In this document: in pieces, positions 9,587 through 18,101 of the stretch
How positions within the stretch are numbered: position 1 is the first letter of the stretch
Layout: every line of letters begins with the position of its first letter
NCBI GenBank assembly: GCA_036374995.1
Contig: DASUSS010000033.1
Coordinates: 5,542 to 69,541 of the forward strand
Source: SH-MAG3 sp036374995
GTDB taxonomy: Bacteria; Gemmatimonadota; Gemmatimonadetes; Longimicrobiales; RSA9
Direction: 5' to 3'
Length of the DNA: 64,000 bases
Position numbers and translations under genes: made by a program
The notes under the pieces: model-generated
Databases searched by the model: none
The model's input: only the letters and a program-made list of their open reading frames with translations
Told to the model about the DNA's origin: nothing

Positions 9587-10069
9587 TCACGTCGAGAACA
9601 GCTCGGCCCACCTCATGACCGATCGCTCGCTCGTCCCATCCGATGTGTTCACCGCCTCGACCTCCATCCCCTCCGCCGTCATCACGAAGTTCAGCTCCAG
9701 GTCCGGCGTGCCGATCGCGTGCTCCAGCTCCTGCATCTTGAGCGCGTCCATGAACTCGCTCACCGGCACCTCGAACTGTGCGGCCATCGCCGTGATGAGC
9801 ACCGTCATCGTCCACGTCGTCGTCAGTGCAATGAAGTTGTCGCGGCTGATCACGCCGGCCACCGGTGCCTCGCTCGAGACCTTCACCTGCATCCGGATGG
9901 GGTCGTGACCCGGAAACGCGAGCTCGTACAGACCGAACTCCTCCAGCATCATCTTCCCGTCACGGACCGTGACCAGATCGGCCCGGAGCTGCGCGCGCCA
10001 GTCGGCGTTCTGCGCCTGACCGGCCACGGGCAGCAGCAGGAACAGCACGCAGAGCGGAACGGTCCTCAT
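9587..10069 (-). CDS. Small secreted protein of unknown function
   Basis: A 160-residue protein with a clear Sec signal peptide (TVPLCVLFLLLPVAGQAQ). GAGGAGG lies at good spacing before ATG 10069. The mature part has a mixed alpha/beta composition with a central hydrophobic stretch (FIALTTTWTMTVLITAMAAQF), which may be a membrane or packing helix. No family is recognised. It sits 14 bases upstream of the DUF5916 gene on the same strand, so a shared transcript is likely. Confidence 0.7.
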   Translation of the reverse strand: MRTVPLCVLFLLLPVAGQAQNADWRAQLRADLVTVRDGKMMLEEFGLYELAFPGHDPIRMQVKVSSEAPVAGVISRDNFIALTTTWTMTVLITAMAAQFEVPVSEFMDALKMQELEHAIGTPDLELNFVMTAEGMEVEAVNTSDGTSERSVMRWAELFST

Positions 10070-10238
10070 CCGGCCTCCTCGAATGTGCCTGCTGGTCATG
10101 AGCGGGAGGGGCGTGCCCGTACGGTCGCAGGCGACCGGCGCGGGTGCAGCCAATGTAACCAGGCACCCGCCGGATCGCGCGGTCCCGTCGTCGGTTGGTG
10201 TGTCCCCCTGCCGTCGATGGCCGCGGCGCGGCCGAGGG

Positions 10239-10667
10239 CTACTGCCGGATCGACGGACTCGGAGAGGACGGTTCCTTCGTCTTCTTCTCCTGAACCAGCT
10301 CGTCCAGCCGGTCCGCCAGCGCGCGCAGCGCGTCCTGCAACGTGTTCGAGTGCTCGACGACTGCGGCCTCCGCCACCTCCGCCATGCCGCGGCCGGCACG
10401 CGCGGCCGAGGAGCGGAGCTCCTGATCGCCGGCAATCCGTGAGGCAATCCGGGTCAGCGACTGCGCCAGCTCGCCGAGCGCGCGCTCGAGCTCGGGCGTC
10501 GTCGAGCTCGCGATCGCCTCGACGGCGGGCACGATCCCGCTCGTCTCGATGACCTCCTCGATCCTCTTCGACGGCTCCGACGACTTCGGGTCCTGCTGCG
10601 CGGCGGCGGGGTCCATCGGAACCAGCATGAGCAGCACTGCCAGTCCGCCGATGACGTACTTCATCAT
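10239..10667 (-). CDS. Small secreted helical protein of unknown function
   Basis: A 142-residue protein with a signal peptide (KYVIGGLAVLLMLVPMDPAAAQ). The mature part is almost wholly helical, rich in Ala, Glu and Arg with heptad-like spacing (ERALGELAQSLTRIASRI and NTLQDALRALADRLDELV), so a coiled coil or helical bundle is expected. The tail is rich in Lys, Ser and Pro. AAGGAG precedes two adjacent ATGs at 10667 and 10664; the second has better spacing. No family is recognised. About 170 bases separate it from the next gene downstream. Confidence 0.65.
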   Translation of the reverse strand: MMKYVIGGLAVLLMLVPMDPAAAQQDPKSSEPSKRIEEVIETSGIVPAVEAIASSTTPELERALGELAQSLTRIASRIAGDQELRSSAARAGRGMAEVAEAAVVEHSNTLQDALRALADRLDELVQEKKTKEPSSPSPSIRQ

Positions 10668-10844
10668 CAACTCCTTACGGCGGTGAGAACAACGGTCGCC
10701 GGAACGATACACTTCGCGGGCGGTGAGGTTCGGGGAACGAAGCCGGATCGGCGCCGGCTCGTACCGGCACCCTGGGGGTCGGCCGGATCGACGGGCTACG
10801 ATCGTGCCGCCGTCTCGACCACGGCCCTGCACGTGCGGTCGCGT

Positions 10845-11111
10845 CTACCGGAACATGGCCGGATTGATCTCCAGCGCCACTTCCACGATCCGGTCCGCCG
10901 GGATCCCGACGCGGCGCGCGTGCTCGCGGATCGACTCCGCGTCCGGCGCATCGTACTCGCAGTAGATCTTGCCGTCAATGTCGGAGACGTAGCTGCGGAT
11001 CCAGGTGACGCCGGGCATGCCCTCGAGCACTTCGTTCGAGCGGCGGCCGACGGCATCCAGCTCCTCCCGGGTTACGGTGCCGACGTTACGCTCGATGATG
11101 TAGCGGGGCAT
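10845..11111 (-). CDS. DUF4242 small protein (first of two paralogues)
   Basis: An 88-residue DUF4242 protein: MPRYIIER at the start, SYVSDIDGKIYCEY in the middle, and EHARRVGIPADRI near the end. The family has a ferredoxin-like alpha/beta fold, and one characterised actinobacterial member binds nickel. A paralogue with the same motifs lies at 35705-35995. GGAGG stands four bases before ATG 11111. The start lies 26 bases inside the 3' end of the giant kinase gene, so translation is probably coupled to it. Its role is unknown; the repeated pairing with large regulators is the best clue. Confidence 0.85.
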   Translation of the reverse strand: MPRYIIERNVGTVTREELDAVGRRSNEVLEGMPGVTWIRSYVSDIDGKIYCEYDAPDAESIREHARRVGIPADRIVEVALEINPAMFR

Positions 11112-14100
11112 GCTGCCTCCGATCGTTCAGGACGGATCCGACGAGCTGCGCGCAGGCGGCGCGCAGCTCCGCGTCATCGACTTCCGCCGCAACGCCGCTC
11201 GCGCGCGCGACGAGCTCGCGCGCCTGCGCGGCCGCGCCGGTGCGTGCAGCGAGCAGTGCGGTGCGGTGGAGCATCCAGCCGGCGCCGGCCCGGTCGCCGG
11301 CACGCTCGCGCAAAACGCGCGACTCCTCGTAGTGCTCGATGGCCCGGTCCGTCTGTGCGCGTGCCTCGCACAACTCGCCACAGGCGGTGAGTGCATGCGC
11401 CTCGAGCAGCACGCTGCCCGCAGCGCGGTGACTGCCGAGCGCCTCGTCCAGCACGCGGTCGGCGTCATCGTAACGGCCGAGCTTCAGTAGTGTGACCGCG
11501 ATGCTGTTGAGGATGAGGCCGACGGCATTCTCATCAGCGAGCGAGCGATAGCCGGCGAGCGCCCTCTCGTACTCGGACAGCGCGCGCTCGAACTCGCCGT
11601 GCTCCCAGGCGAGGATCCCGAGCGAGTTGCGGATGCGCGCCTCGGCCGCCGCGTCCGAGCGTGCGGCCGCGAGCGCGAGTGCGGCATCGAAGTGGGCGCG
11701 GACGGTATCCGGATCGGCGCCGGCCTGGCGCAGCGTGCGGCCGATCGCCTCGTGGGCGGTCCCCTCCAGCGCGCGCATCCGCGCCTCGGCGGCGGGGTCC
11801 TTCAGCTGCGCGAACAGCGCCGCGGCCTCGTGCAGACAGGACAGCGCGTCCTCGTGGCGACCGAGACCGACGAGCACCTCGCCCAGCATGCTGAGCGCCT
11901 GCGACAGGCCCGGCGAGTAGTTGGCGCGCCGGCCCGCGTCGACCGCCTGGCGGTAGATGCGGATGCTCTCCTCCACCCGGCCCTGCTGGAGCGCGATGTG
12001 CGCGATCGACGTGTAGTGATACGACACCTGGATCGGCAGATGCTTCTGGTGCGTGAGGGAGACGGAGCGCTGGAGGTGCGTGAGCGCGCCGTCGATGTCG
12101 CCCTGCGCACGGCAGACGTTCGCGAGGTTGTGGAGGATGTAGTGCAACTTGATGCCGGAGGGCAGGTTCGGGTCGCCGCCGGCAGCGCGCTCGCTCAGCG
12201 CGAGTGCCTCCTCGAGCACGGCGCGGGCGCGGTCGAGGTCGCCGCACGCCTTGAGCACGGCGCCCTTGTTCGAGAGGTCGCCGACGATGGCGGCGATGTC
12301 GCCGCGCTCGCGGTCGAGCGCGAGCGTGGCCTCGATGGAGCGCAGCGCATCGTCGTGCCGTCCCTGATGCCACTGCATGAGGCCGAGACTGCGCAACGTG
12401 TTGCGCTCACCGACGGGATCCCCGAGCGCGCGCCGTATGCGGAGCGATGCCTCGAGCGCGCGCTCGGCACGATCCCACTCGTGGAGCAGCGTGCACAGGT
12501 CACCCTGACGAAGGAGCACCTCCGCGAGGTGCGCGTCGTCGCCTGAATGCTCGAGCAGCGCGATGAGCCGGTCGATGAGCAGCTGCTGCCGTCCACGCAG
12601 ACCGAGCGTCTCGCAGAGCCGCTCCTGCCGCAGCAGGATCTCGATGCGCACTCCGGCGGCCGGCTCCGGCTCGATGCGGTCCAGCCAGTCCTCGCAGCGC
12701 TCGAGCAGGGTGAGCGCCTCGGAGAACTCGCTCAACGCGGTCAGCCGGTCGGCCGCCCTGGTGCCGTACTCGACGGCCTGCGGCCAGTGTTCAGCGCCAC
12801 TGTGATGATACGCGAGCTGCTGCCAGTGGTCGCGGAGCCGGCCATCGTAGAGCGTCTCGATCGCGGATGCGACGCGGCCGTGCAGCTCGCGCCGCTGATG
12901 CTCGAGCAGGCTGCCGTACGCGACCTCCTGCGTGAGCGCGTGCTTGAAGCGGAACACGGCATCGGGCACGACGCGCACCTGCTGGATCAGGCCGGCGGCC
13001 TTTAGGCCCTGGAGCGCGTTCGGCAGGCGGCCGGCGTGCGGCAGCGCGCGCTCGAGCAGGCTGCGACTGAACTCGCGGCCGACGACCGATGCGAGACGGA
13101 TCGTGTCGCGCGTCTCGCGCTCCAGACGGTCGAGACGCGTGCGGATCACCGCCTGCACGGTGTCCGGCAGCTGGAGCGCATCGAGCGGACCGGTGAGCAC
13201 GACGCCGCGGTCACTCACGCGCAGCGTGCCCTCCTCGAGCAGCGCATGACAGATCTCCTCGAGGAAGAACGGGTTGCCGCCGGTGCGCGCGTGCAGCACG
13301 GCGGCCACGCCGTCCGGGAACTCGTCCACGCCGGCGATCGAGCGCAGCATCGCGGCGGTCGCATCCGGCCCGAGCGGCTCCAGCGTGAGCGCGGTGTGCT
13401 GGAGCTGGCCGCGCCACTCGATCGGCTGACGCGACGTCACGATGCCGAGGAACGCGGATTCCGCGGCGATGTCCATGATCTGCTCGAGCACGGCCTGCGA
13501 TGCATCGTCCGCCCAGTGCCAGTCCTCGAGCAGCAGCAGTACGGGCCGGGCGCGCGCGCTCAGTGTCAGCAGTGCCGCGATCGCCTCCTGGATCGCGACG
13601 CGCAGCTGGTCGCCGTGCAGATGACGCGGGACGGGATGCTCGCGACTCTCGATCGAGAGCAGGTGCAGATACAGCGGCACGAACTCGTCGAGCTCAGCTG
13701 CGATCTCGTGCACGCGCTGCGCGACCGCGGCCGCTGCCGCCTGTGGACTGCTGTCGTCGTTCAGCGCGAAGCACGTGCGCAGCACCTCGACGAACGGGAG
13801 GTACGACGTAGTCGTGCCATGGGACTGGCAGCGTCCCTGGAGCAGCTGCACCCCGGCGCGCGCGTGACGCTGTCGCAGCTCGTACAGCAGCCGGCTCTTG
13901 CCCATGCCCGGCTCGCCCGTGATCGCGACGACGTGGCCGGCACCGCCGACCGCCGCCGCGAGCTCCTGCTCGAGACGGCCGAGCTCGGCGTCACGGCCGA
14001 CGTAATGCGTGAGACCGCTGCGCAGTGCGGCATCGAGACGGGAGCGAACGCCCGTGTGACGGATGACGCGGCGCGGTACGATGCCGTTCGGCCGGTCCCT

Positions 14101-15933
14101 CAGCTCGAGTGCGGGACGCGGCTCGGTGTCGAAGAACGGGCCGACGACACGATGGCACTCGGGCGGGATCCAGACCTCGTCGGCCGCCGCATGTGCGGCG
14201 AGGCGGCGGGCGATGTGCATGGCGGCACCGGTCACGCGGTAGCGGCCGTTCGCGCCCTCGGTGCGCTGTGCGACCAGCAGCCCGCTCGCCACGCCGGTGT
14301 GGAGACGCACGTCCGGGTTGCGGCCGTCCTTCTCCTCGCGCAGCGAGCGCACGCGCTCGTGCAGCTCCAGTGCGGCACGCACCGCGCGCAGACAGTGATC
14401 CTCGTGGCTGTTGGACACGCCGAACAGCAGGATCAGCTCGTCATCGCGGAACTCGTCGAGCACGCCGCCCTGCCGCGCCGCGATCTCGGCGGCCGCCGCG
14501 CGCACCTGCTCGGACAGCCAGGCGAGCCGCTCCGGCACGAGCCTTTCCACCAGCCCCGCATAACCCGACAGGTTCGCCACGACCACGGTCGCGGGGCGCC
14601 GCTCGCCATCACGCGCCAGCGTGGTCGTCGGACCGGTCGCGTCGGCGTCCGCCGCCGCGGTCGCATCATCGTGCAGCACACGCGCGCGCTCCGCGCGGAA
14701 CCGCTCGAGGTCGCGGATCAGGTCGGTCGCCGATGCGTAACGCGCCTCGGGGTCCGCGGCGAGCATCCGCTCGATGATCCGGCCGATCGACTCCGCGGCG
14801 TGCTCGACGGGCAGCGGCGGCACGACCGCGGCCGCGATCGACTGGAGCACGATCGCATCGGTCCCGCCCCGGAACGGCCGCTCGCCGCTCAGCATCTCGT
14901 AAAGCACCACACCGAGTGACCAGAGGTCGGTCCGGTGCGTCACCGCATCCCCGCGCGCATGCTCCGGACTCATGTACGCGATGGTGCCATGCGTGTGGCT
15001 CGGGCCCGTGACATCGGCCAGCTTCGCAATGCCGAAGTCCACGATCTTCAGCACCCCGTCGGCAGTGAGGATCAGGTTCGCCGGCTTGATGTCGCGATGC
15101 ACGATGCCCCGGTCGTGCGCCTTGGCGAGTCCGCGCGCCGCCTGGATCGCCAGATCCACCGCTTCGCCGACCGGCAGGCGCCCGCGCGCGATGCGCTGCG
15201 CGAGCGTCTCGCCATCGTAATACGGCATCGCAATGAACAGCTGGCCGGCCGGCGTCTCGCCGACCTCGTGGACCGTGCAGATGTTCGGGTGGTCCAGCGC
15301 GGCCGCCGCCTGCGCCTCGATCAGGAACCGCTGCTTCGCATCCGTGCGCAGACCGAGGTGCGGCGGCAGGAACTTGAGTGCGACGAAGCGGTCGAGCAGC
15401 TGGTCGCGCGCGCGGTACACCACACCCATCCCCCCGCCGCCCAGCTTCTCCAGCACGACGTAGTGACCGATCGTGCGGCCGGCCACGTCCTCGGAGCGCG
15501 GCGGCTCGATCCAGTCGGCGAGCGGCCGATCCAGCGGACCCGCACGCACGTGCGCGGCAAGCAGCGACTCGAGCTCCGCCCTCAGCGCCGCATCGTGGCG
15601 CGTCGCACGCTGCACGAACTCGTTGCGCTGCGCGGTGTCCAGCGCGAGCGCCTGCTCCAGCAGCTCGGGCACCTGTCGCCAGCGCTCCGGCGATGCCGCG
15701 CGCCGCACTCCGTCCGGCGTCAGATCGTACGCCCACGCCAGCACCAGCGCGAGCGGAAAACCGAGCAGGATCAGCACCAGCACCAGCGTGACCGCGGACT
15801 CCGCAAGCCCCAGCGCCGGCACCACCTCCCCGGCCACCTGCAACGTGATCCAGCCGACCACGGCGTAGCCGATCCCCACCCGCACGACGCGCCGGCGACG
15901 GAGCTCGCCGAGGAAACGGCCCACCGGCGTCAT
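11086..15933 (-). CDS. Membrane Ser/Thr kinase - cyclase-like - AAA ATPase - TPR regulator
   Basis: A 1615-residue signalling protein. Two transmembrane helices lie at about residues 17-40 and 47-68. A Hanks-type kinase follows (about 155-415), with LGGGGMGVVY, catalytic K187, HRD at 279-281 and DFG at 299-301, so it looks active. Residues 447-600 resemble a class III nucleotidyl cyclase, but the first metal aspartate is replaced by Asn (VANLSGY). An AAA/STAND ATPase follows, with Walker A GEPGMGKS at 673-680 and Walker B near LLLLEDWHWAD at 799-809. TPR repeats fill about 1000-1600. The ATG at 15933 overlaps the stop of the ECF sigma gene (ATGA). The layout suggests a sensor that phosphorylates or sequesters partners, possibly the sigma factor. 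Confidence 0.92.
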   Translation of the reverse strand: MTPVGRFLGELRRRRVVRVGIGYAVVGWITLQVAGEVVPALGLAESAVTLVLVLILLGFPLALVLAWAYDLTPDGVRRAASPERWRQVPELLEQALALDTAQRNEFVQRATRHDAALRAELESLLAAHVRAGPLDRPLADWIEPPRSEDVAGRTIGHYVVLEKLGGGGMGVVYRARDQLLDRFVALKFLPPHLGLRTDAKQRFLIEAQAAAALDHPNICTVHEVGETPAGQLFIAMPYYDGETLAQRIARGRLPVGEAVDLAIQAARGLAKAHDRGIVHRDIKPANLILTADGVLKIVDFGIAKLADVTGPSHTHGTIAYMSPEHARGDAVTHRTDLWSLGVVLYEMLSGERPFRGGTDAIVLQSIAAAVVPPLPVEHAAESIGRIIERMLAADPEARYASATDLIRDLERFRAERARVLHDDATAAADADATGPTTTLARDGERRPATVVVANLSGYAGLVERLVPERLAWLSEQVRAAAAEIAARQGGVLDEFRDDELILLFGVSNSHEDHCLRAVRAALELHERVRSLREEKDGRNPDVRLHTGVASGLLVAQRTEGANGRYRVTGAAMHIARRLAAHAAADEVWIPPECHRVVGPFFDTEPRPALELRDRPNGIVPRRVIRHTGVRSRLDAALRSGLTHYVGRDAELGRLEQELAAAVGGAGHVVAITGEPGMGKSRLLYELRQRHARAGVQLLQGRCQSHGTTTSYLPFVEVLRTCFALNDDSSPQAAAAAVAQRVHEIAAELDEFVPLYLHLLSIESREHPVPRHLHGDQLRVAIQEAIAALLTLSARARPVLLLLEDWHWADDASQAVLEQIMDIAAESAFLGIVTSRQPIEWRGQLQHTALTLEPLGPDATAAMLRSIAGVDEFPDGVAAVLHARTGGNPFFLEEICHALLEEGTLRVSDRGVVLTGPLDALQLPDTVQAVIRTRLDRLERETRDTIRLASVVGREFSRSLLERALPHAGRLPNALQGLKAAGLIQQVRVVPDAVFRFKHALTQEVAYGSLLEHQRRELHGRVASAIETLYDGRLRDHWQQLAYHHSGAEHWPQAVEYGTRAADRLTALSEFSEALTLLERCEDWLDRIEPEPAAGVRIEILLRQERLCETLGLRGRQQLLIDRLIALLEHSGDDAHLAEVLLRQGDLCTLLHEWDRAERALEASLRIRRALGDPVGERNTLRSLGLMQWHQGRHDDALRSIEATLALDRERGDIAAIVGDLSNKGAVLKACGDLDRARAVLEEALALSERAAGGDPNLPSGIKLHYILHNLANVCRAQGDIDGALTHLQRSVSLTHQKHLPIQVSYHYTSIAHIALQQGRVEESIRIYRQAVDAGRRANYSPGLSQALSMLGEVLVGLGRHEDALSCLHEAAALFAQLKDPAAEARMRALEGTAHEAIGRTLRQAGADPDTVRAHFDAALALAAARSDAAAEARIRNSLGILAWEHGEFERALSEYERALAGYRSLADENAVGLILNSIAVTLLKLGRYDDADRVLDEALGSHRAAGSVLLEAHALTACGELCEARAQTDRAIEHYEESRVLRERAGDRAGAGWMLHRTALLAARTGAAAQARELVARASGVAAEVDDAELRAACAQLVGSVLNDRRQHAPLHHRA

Positions 15934-16496
15934 GCGCTCGCGTCCAGCTCGCGGTTCAGCCACGCCCGCGCACACGTCCAGTCCCGCTTCACCGTCGCGG
16001 GCGCGACGCCCAGCGCGTCCGCCGTCTCGTCGATGCTCATGCCCGCGAAGAAGCGGCACTCCACGACGCGCGCCTGCCGCGCATCGATCTCCGCCAGCCG
16101 CGTCAGCGCCTGGTCCAGCGCGAGCAGGTCGCCGACCCGCTCGTCGGCGATCACGATGACGTCATCGAGCGACAGCTTCGCCCACGTTCCTCCACGTTTC
16201 TGTGTACTGCGGGCTTCGGCATAGTTGATCAGGACGCGGCGCATCGCCTGCGCGGCGACCGCCATGAAGTGGGCGCGGTTCTGCCACTCGATGCGGTCCA
16301 GCCCGGAGAGCTTGAGGTAGGCCTCGTGGACGAGCGCGGTGGGGCCGAGCGTATGATCGGAGCGCTCGGTCCGCAGCTGGCGGTGCGCGAGGCGGTGCAG
16401 CTCCTCGTAGACGAGCGGAAACAGGCCGTCGAGCGCGTCGCGCCCGCCGCCGTTCAGCTCGCCCAGCATCCTCGTGATCTCGCCTTCGGCCGGCAT
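15930..16496 (-). CDS. ECF sigma factor, TIGR02999-like
   Basis: A 188-residue sigma factor of the type common in Acidobacteriota, Planctomycetes and Gemmatimonadota. Region 2 is visible as LFPLVYEELHRLAHRQLR with HTLGPTALVHEAYLKL. Region 4 is the helix-turn-helix around GMSIDETADALGVAPATVKRDWTCAR. ATG 16496 is chosen because GGAGG lies just upstream; GTG 16538 would place the start inside an AT-rich patch that looks like a -10 box. The stop overlaps the giant kinase start by four bases. No anti-sigma factor is adjacent, so the kinase is the likely regulator. Confidence 0.9.
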   Translation of the reverse strand: MPAEGEITRMLGELNGGGRDALDGLFPLVYEELHRLAHRQLRTERSDHTLGPTALVHEAYLKLSGLDRIEWQNRAHFMAVAAQAMRRVLINYAEARSTQKRGGTWAKLSLDDVIVIADERVGDLLALDQALTRLAEIDARQARVVECRFFAGMSIDETADALGVAPATVKRDWTCARAWLNRELDASA

Positions 16497-16814
16497 GCGC
16501 CTCCGCGCCGATTGTGCCCGGAAGGGAGTGGGACTCACAATATAGCAAGCCGGAAACGTCCGCCGCCCGGCTCAATCTGGCGGACCTGGCACCATTCTAC
16601 GGTTTGACGCTGTCCGGCCATGGGTTATCCACAAGATCATGCCGCCTGGGGTCAGCGGCCTGAGCCGGATGGGCCGAAACCGGGCGCCGGGAACGGTGGG
16701 CCGACCGCCAAACCGTAAAGTGAAGCCGGGTCCGCTGAGCCGGTCCGTGGGGGAATCCGGCTTCTCTCCTACAGGGACCGGCCCGAATGACCGCAACGAT
16801 CGGAGGAGCTCGCC
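16497..16814. other. Divergent intergenic region with inverted-repeat element
   Basis: This 318-base gap separates the divergent ECF sigma and acyl-CoA dehydrogenase genes. It holds the inverted-repeat element at 16580-16735 and, on the minus strand, a possible -10 box TATATT at 16544-16539 for the sigma gene. GGAGGAG just before 16815 serves the dehydrogenase. No reading frame with coding character was seen. Confidence 0.6.
16580..16735. repeat. Inverted-repeat (REPIN/MITE-like) element, copy A
   Basis: The left arm at 16580-16606 begins GCGGACCTGGCACCA and the right arm at 16709-16735 is its reverse complement at 22 of 27 positions. The outermost GCGGACC and innermost TACGGTTTG are exact. 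The element is 156 bases long, and its arm sequence links it to copies B to E. It lies between two divergent promoters and so could affect both. Confidence 0.7.
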
Positions 16815-18017
16815 ATGGCGACCACGCTGGAACAGCCGACCCGTACCGTGCCGCGGCCCGTGCTGACGCAGGACATGCTGGAGCGGTTCCAGCAGCGCGC
16901 GCCCGGGTACGACCGCGACAACCGATTCTTCTACGAGGACTTCGAGGAGCTGCGGGATGCGGGCTACCTCCTGCTTGCGGTGCCGCGCGAGCTGGGCGGC
17001 CGGGGCCTGACGCTCGCGGAGGTCGCGCAGGAGCAGCGGCGGCTGGGGTATTACGCCGCGCCGACCGCGCTCGCGATCAACATGCATCTGTACTGGACGG
17101 GCCTGGTCGCCGACCTGTGGCGCGCGGGTGACCGCTCGCTCGAGTGGCTGCTGCGGGAGGCGGCGAACGGCGCCGTGTTCGCGGCGGGCCACGCGGAGAG
17201 CGGCAACGACGTGCCGGTGCTCCTGTCGACGACGCGCGCGGAGCGGGTCGAGGGCGGGTACCGGTTCACGGGCCGGAAGTCGTTCGGCAGCCTGACGCCC
17301 GTGTGGACGTACCTCGGCATCCACGGCATGGACATGAGCGATCCTGCGGCGCCGAAGGTCGTGCACGCGTTCCTGCCGCGCGATACGCCCGGCTACACGA
17401 TCAAGGAGACGTGGGACACGCTCGGCATGCGGGCGACGCGGAGCGATGACACGATCCTGGAGGGCACGTTCGTGCCCGACCGCTACATCGCGCGCGTGGT
17501 CCCGGCCGGCGCCGCCGGTCTCGATGCGTTCGTGCTCGGCGTCTTCGCCTGGGCGCTGCTCGGCTTCGGCAACATCTACTACGGCCTGGCGCGGTGCGCG
17601 CTCGACCGTGCGGTCGAGGCGGTGAAGAGCCGCAAGGCGATCGCGCTCTCGCGGCCGCTCTCGTATCACGCGGAGGTGCAGCACGCGGTCGGCGAGATGG
17701 TGCTCGCGCTCGAGTCCGTCGGCCCGCACCTGGACCGCGTCGCGCAGGACTGGTCCGATGGTGTCGATCATGGCGTCGGCTGGGTCATCCGCATCATCGG
17801 CGCGAAGTACCACGCGGTCGAGACTGCATGGCGCGTGGTCGACCGTGCGCTCGAGACCGCGGGCGGTTTCGGCATCTTCCGGCACGCGCCGTTCGAGCAG
17901 CTGTTCCGTGACGCGCGGCTCGGACGGATCCATCCGGCGAACAGCATGCTGTCGCATGAGCTGGCGGCGAAGCTGACGCTGGGGATCAGCCCGGACGAGA
18001 TGCCGCGGTGGGGATGA
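16815..18017 (+). CDS. Acyl-CoA dehydrogenase family flavoprotein
   Basis: A 400-residue protein with the layout of acyl-CoA dehydrogenases. The helical N-terminal domain includes ELRDAGYLLLAVPRELGG. The middle beta domain includes GHAESGNDVP and a GYRFTGRKSFGS strand that contacts FAD. The C-terminal helical domain includes ETAGGFGIFRHAPFEQLFRD, close to the usual GGxGxxxxxPxERxxRD motif. It should oxidise an acyl-CoA or a related thioester using FAD; the substrate is unknown. GGAGGAG precedes ATG 16815. It is a single-gene unit, divergent from the ECF sigma gene and convergent with the six-gene operon downstream. Confidence 0.9.
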   Translation: MATTLEQPTRTVPRPVLTQDMLERFQQRAPGYDRDNRFFYEDFEELRDAGYLLLAVPRELGGRGLTLAEVAQEQRRLGYYAAPTALAINMHLYWTGLVADLWRAGDRSLEWLLREAANGAVFAAGHAESGNDVPVLLSTTRAERVEGGYRFTGRKSFGSLTPVWTYLGIHGMDMSDPAAPKVVHAFLPRDTPGYTIKETWDTLGMRATRSDDTILEGTFVPDRYIARVVPAGAAGLDAFVLGVFAWALLGFGNIYYGLARCALDRAVEAVKSRKAIALSRPLSYHAEVQHAVGEMVLALESVGPHLDRVAQDWSDGVDHGVGWVIRIIGAKYHAVETAWRVVDRALETAGGFGIFRHAPFEQLFRDARLGRIHPANSMLSHELAAKLTLGISPDEMPRWG

Positions 18018-18101
18018 CGGATTCGTGAGGAACGGGGAGCTTGACCGCTGCCGGGAGCGGGAGCGTGATCGCGGGCGGGTGCAGCAATCGCCCGGTTCCG
18101 G

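Noticed and set aside
13036..14919. A 627-residue plus-strand frame opposite the giant kinase
   Set aside because: Antisense to a gene with clear kinase, AAA and TPR motifs; the frame has no ribosome site, no motif and biased composition.
16500..16538. GTG 16538 as start of the ECF sigma factor
   Set aside because: It lies just behind TATATT, which looks like a promoter box, and has no ribosome site; ATG 16496 has GGAGG.
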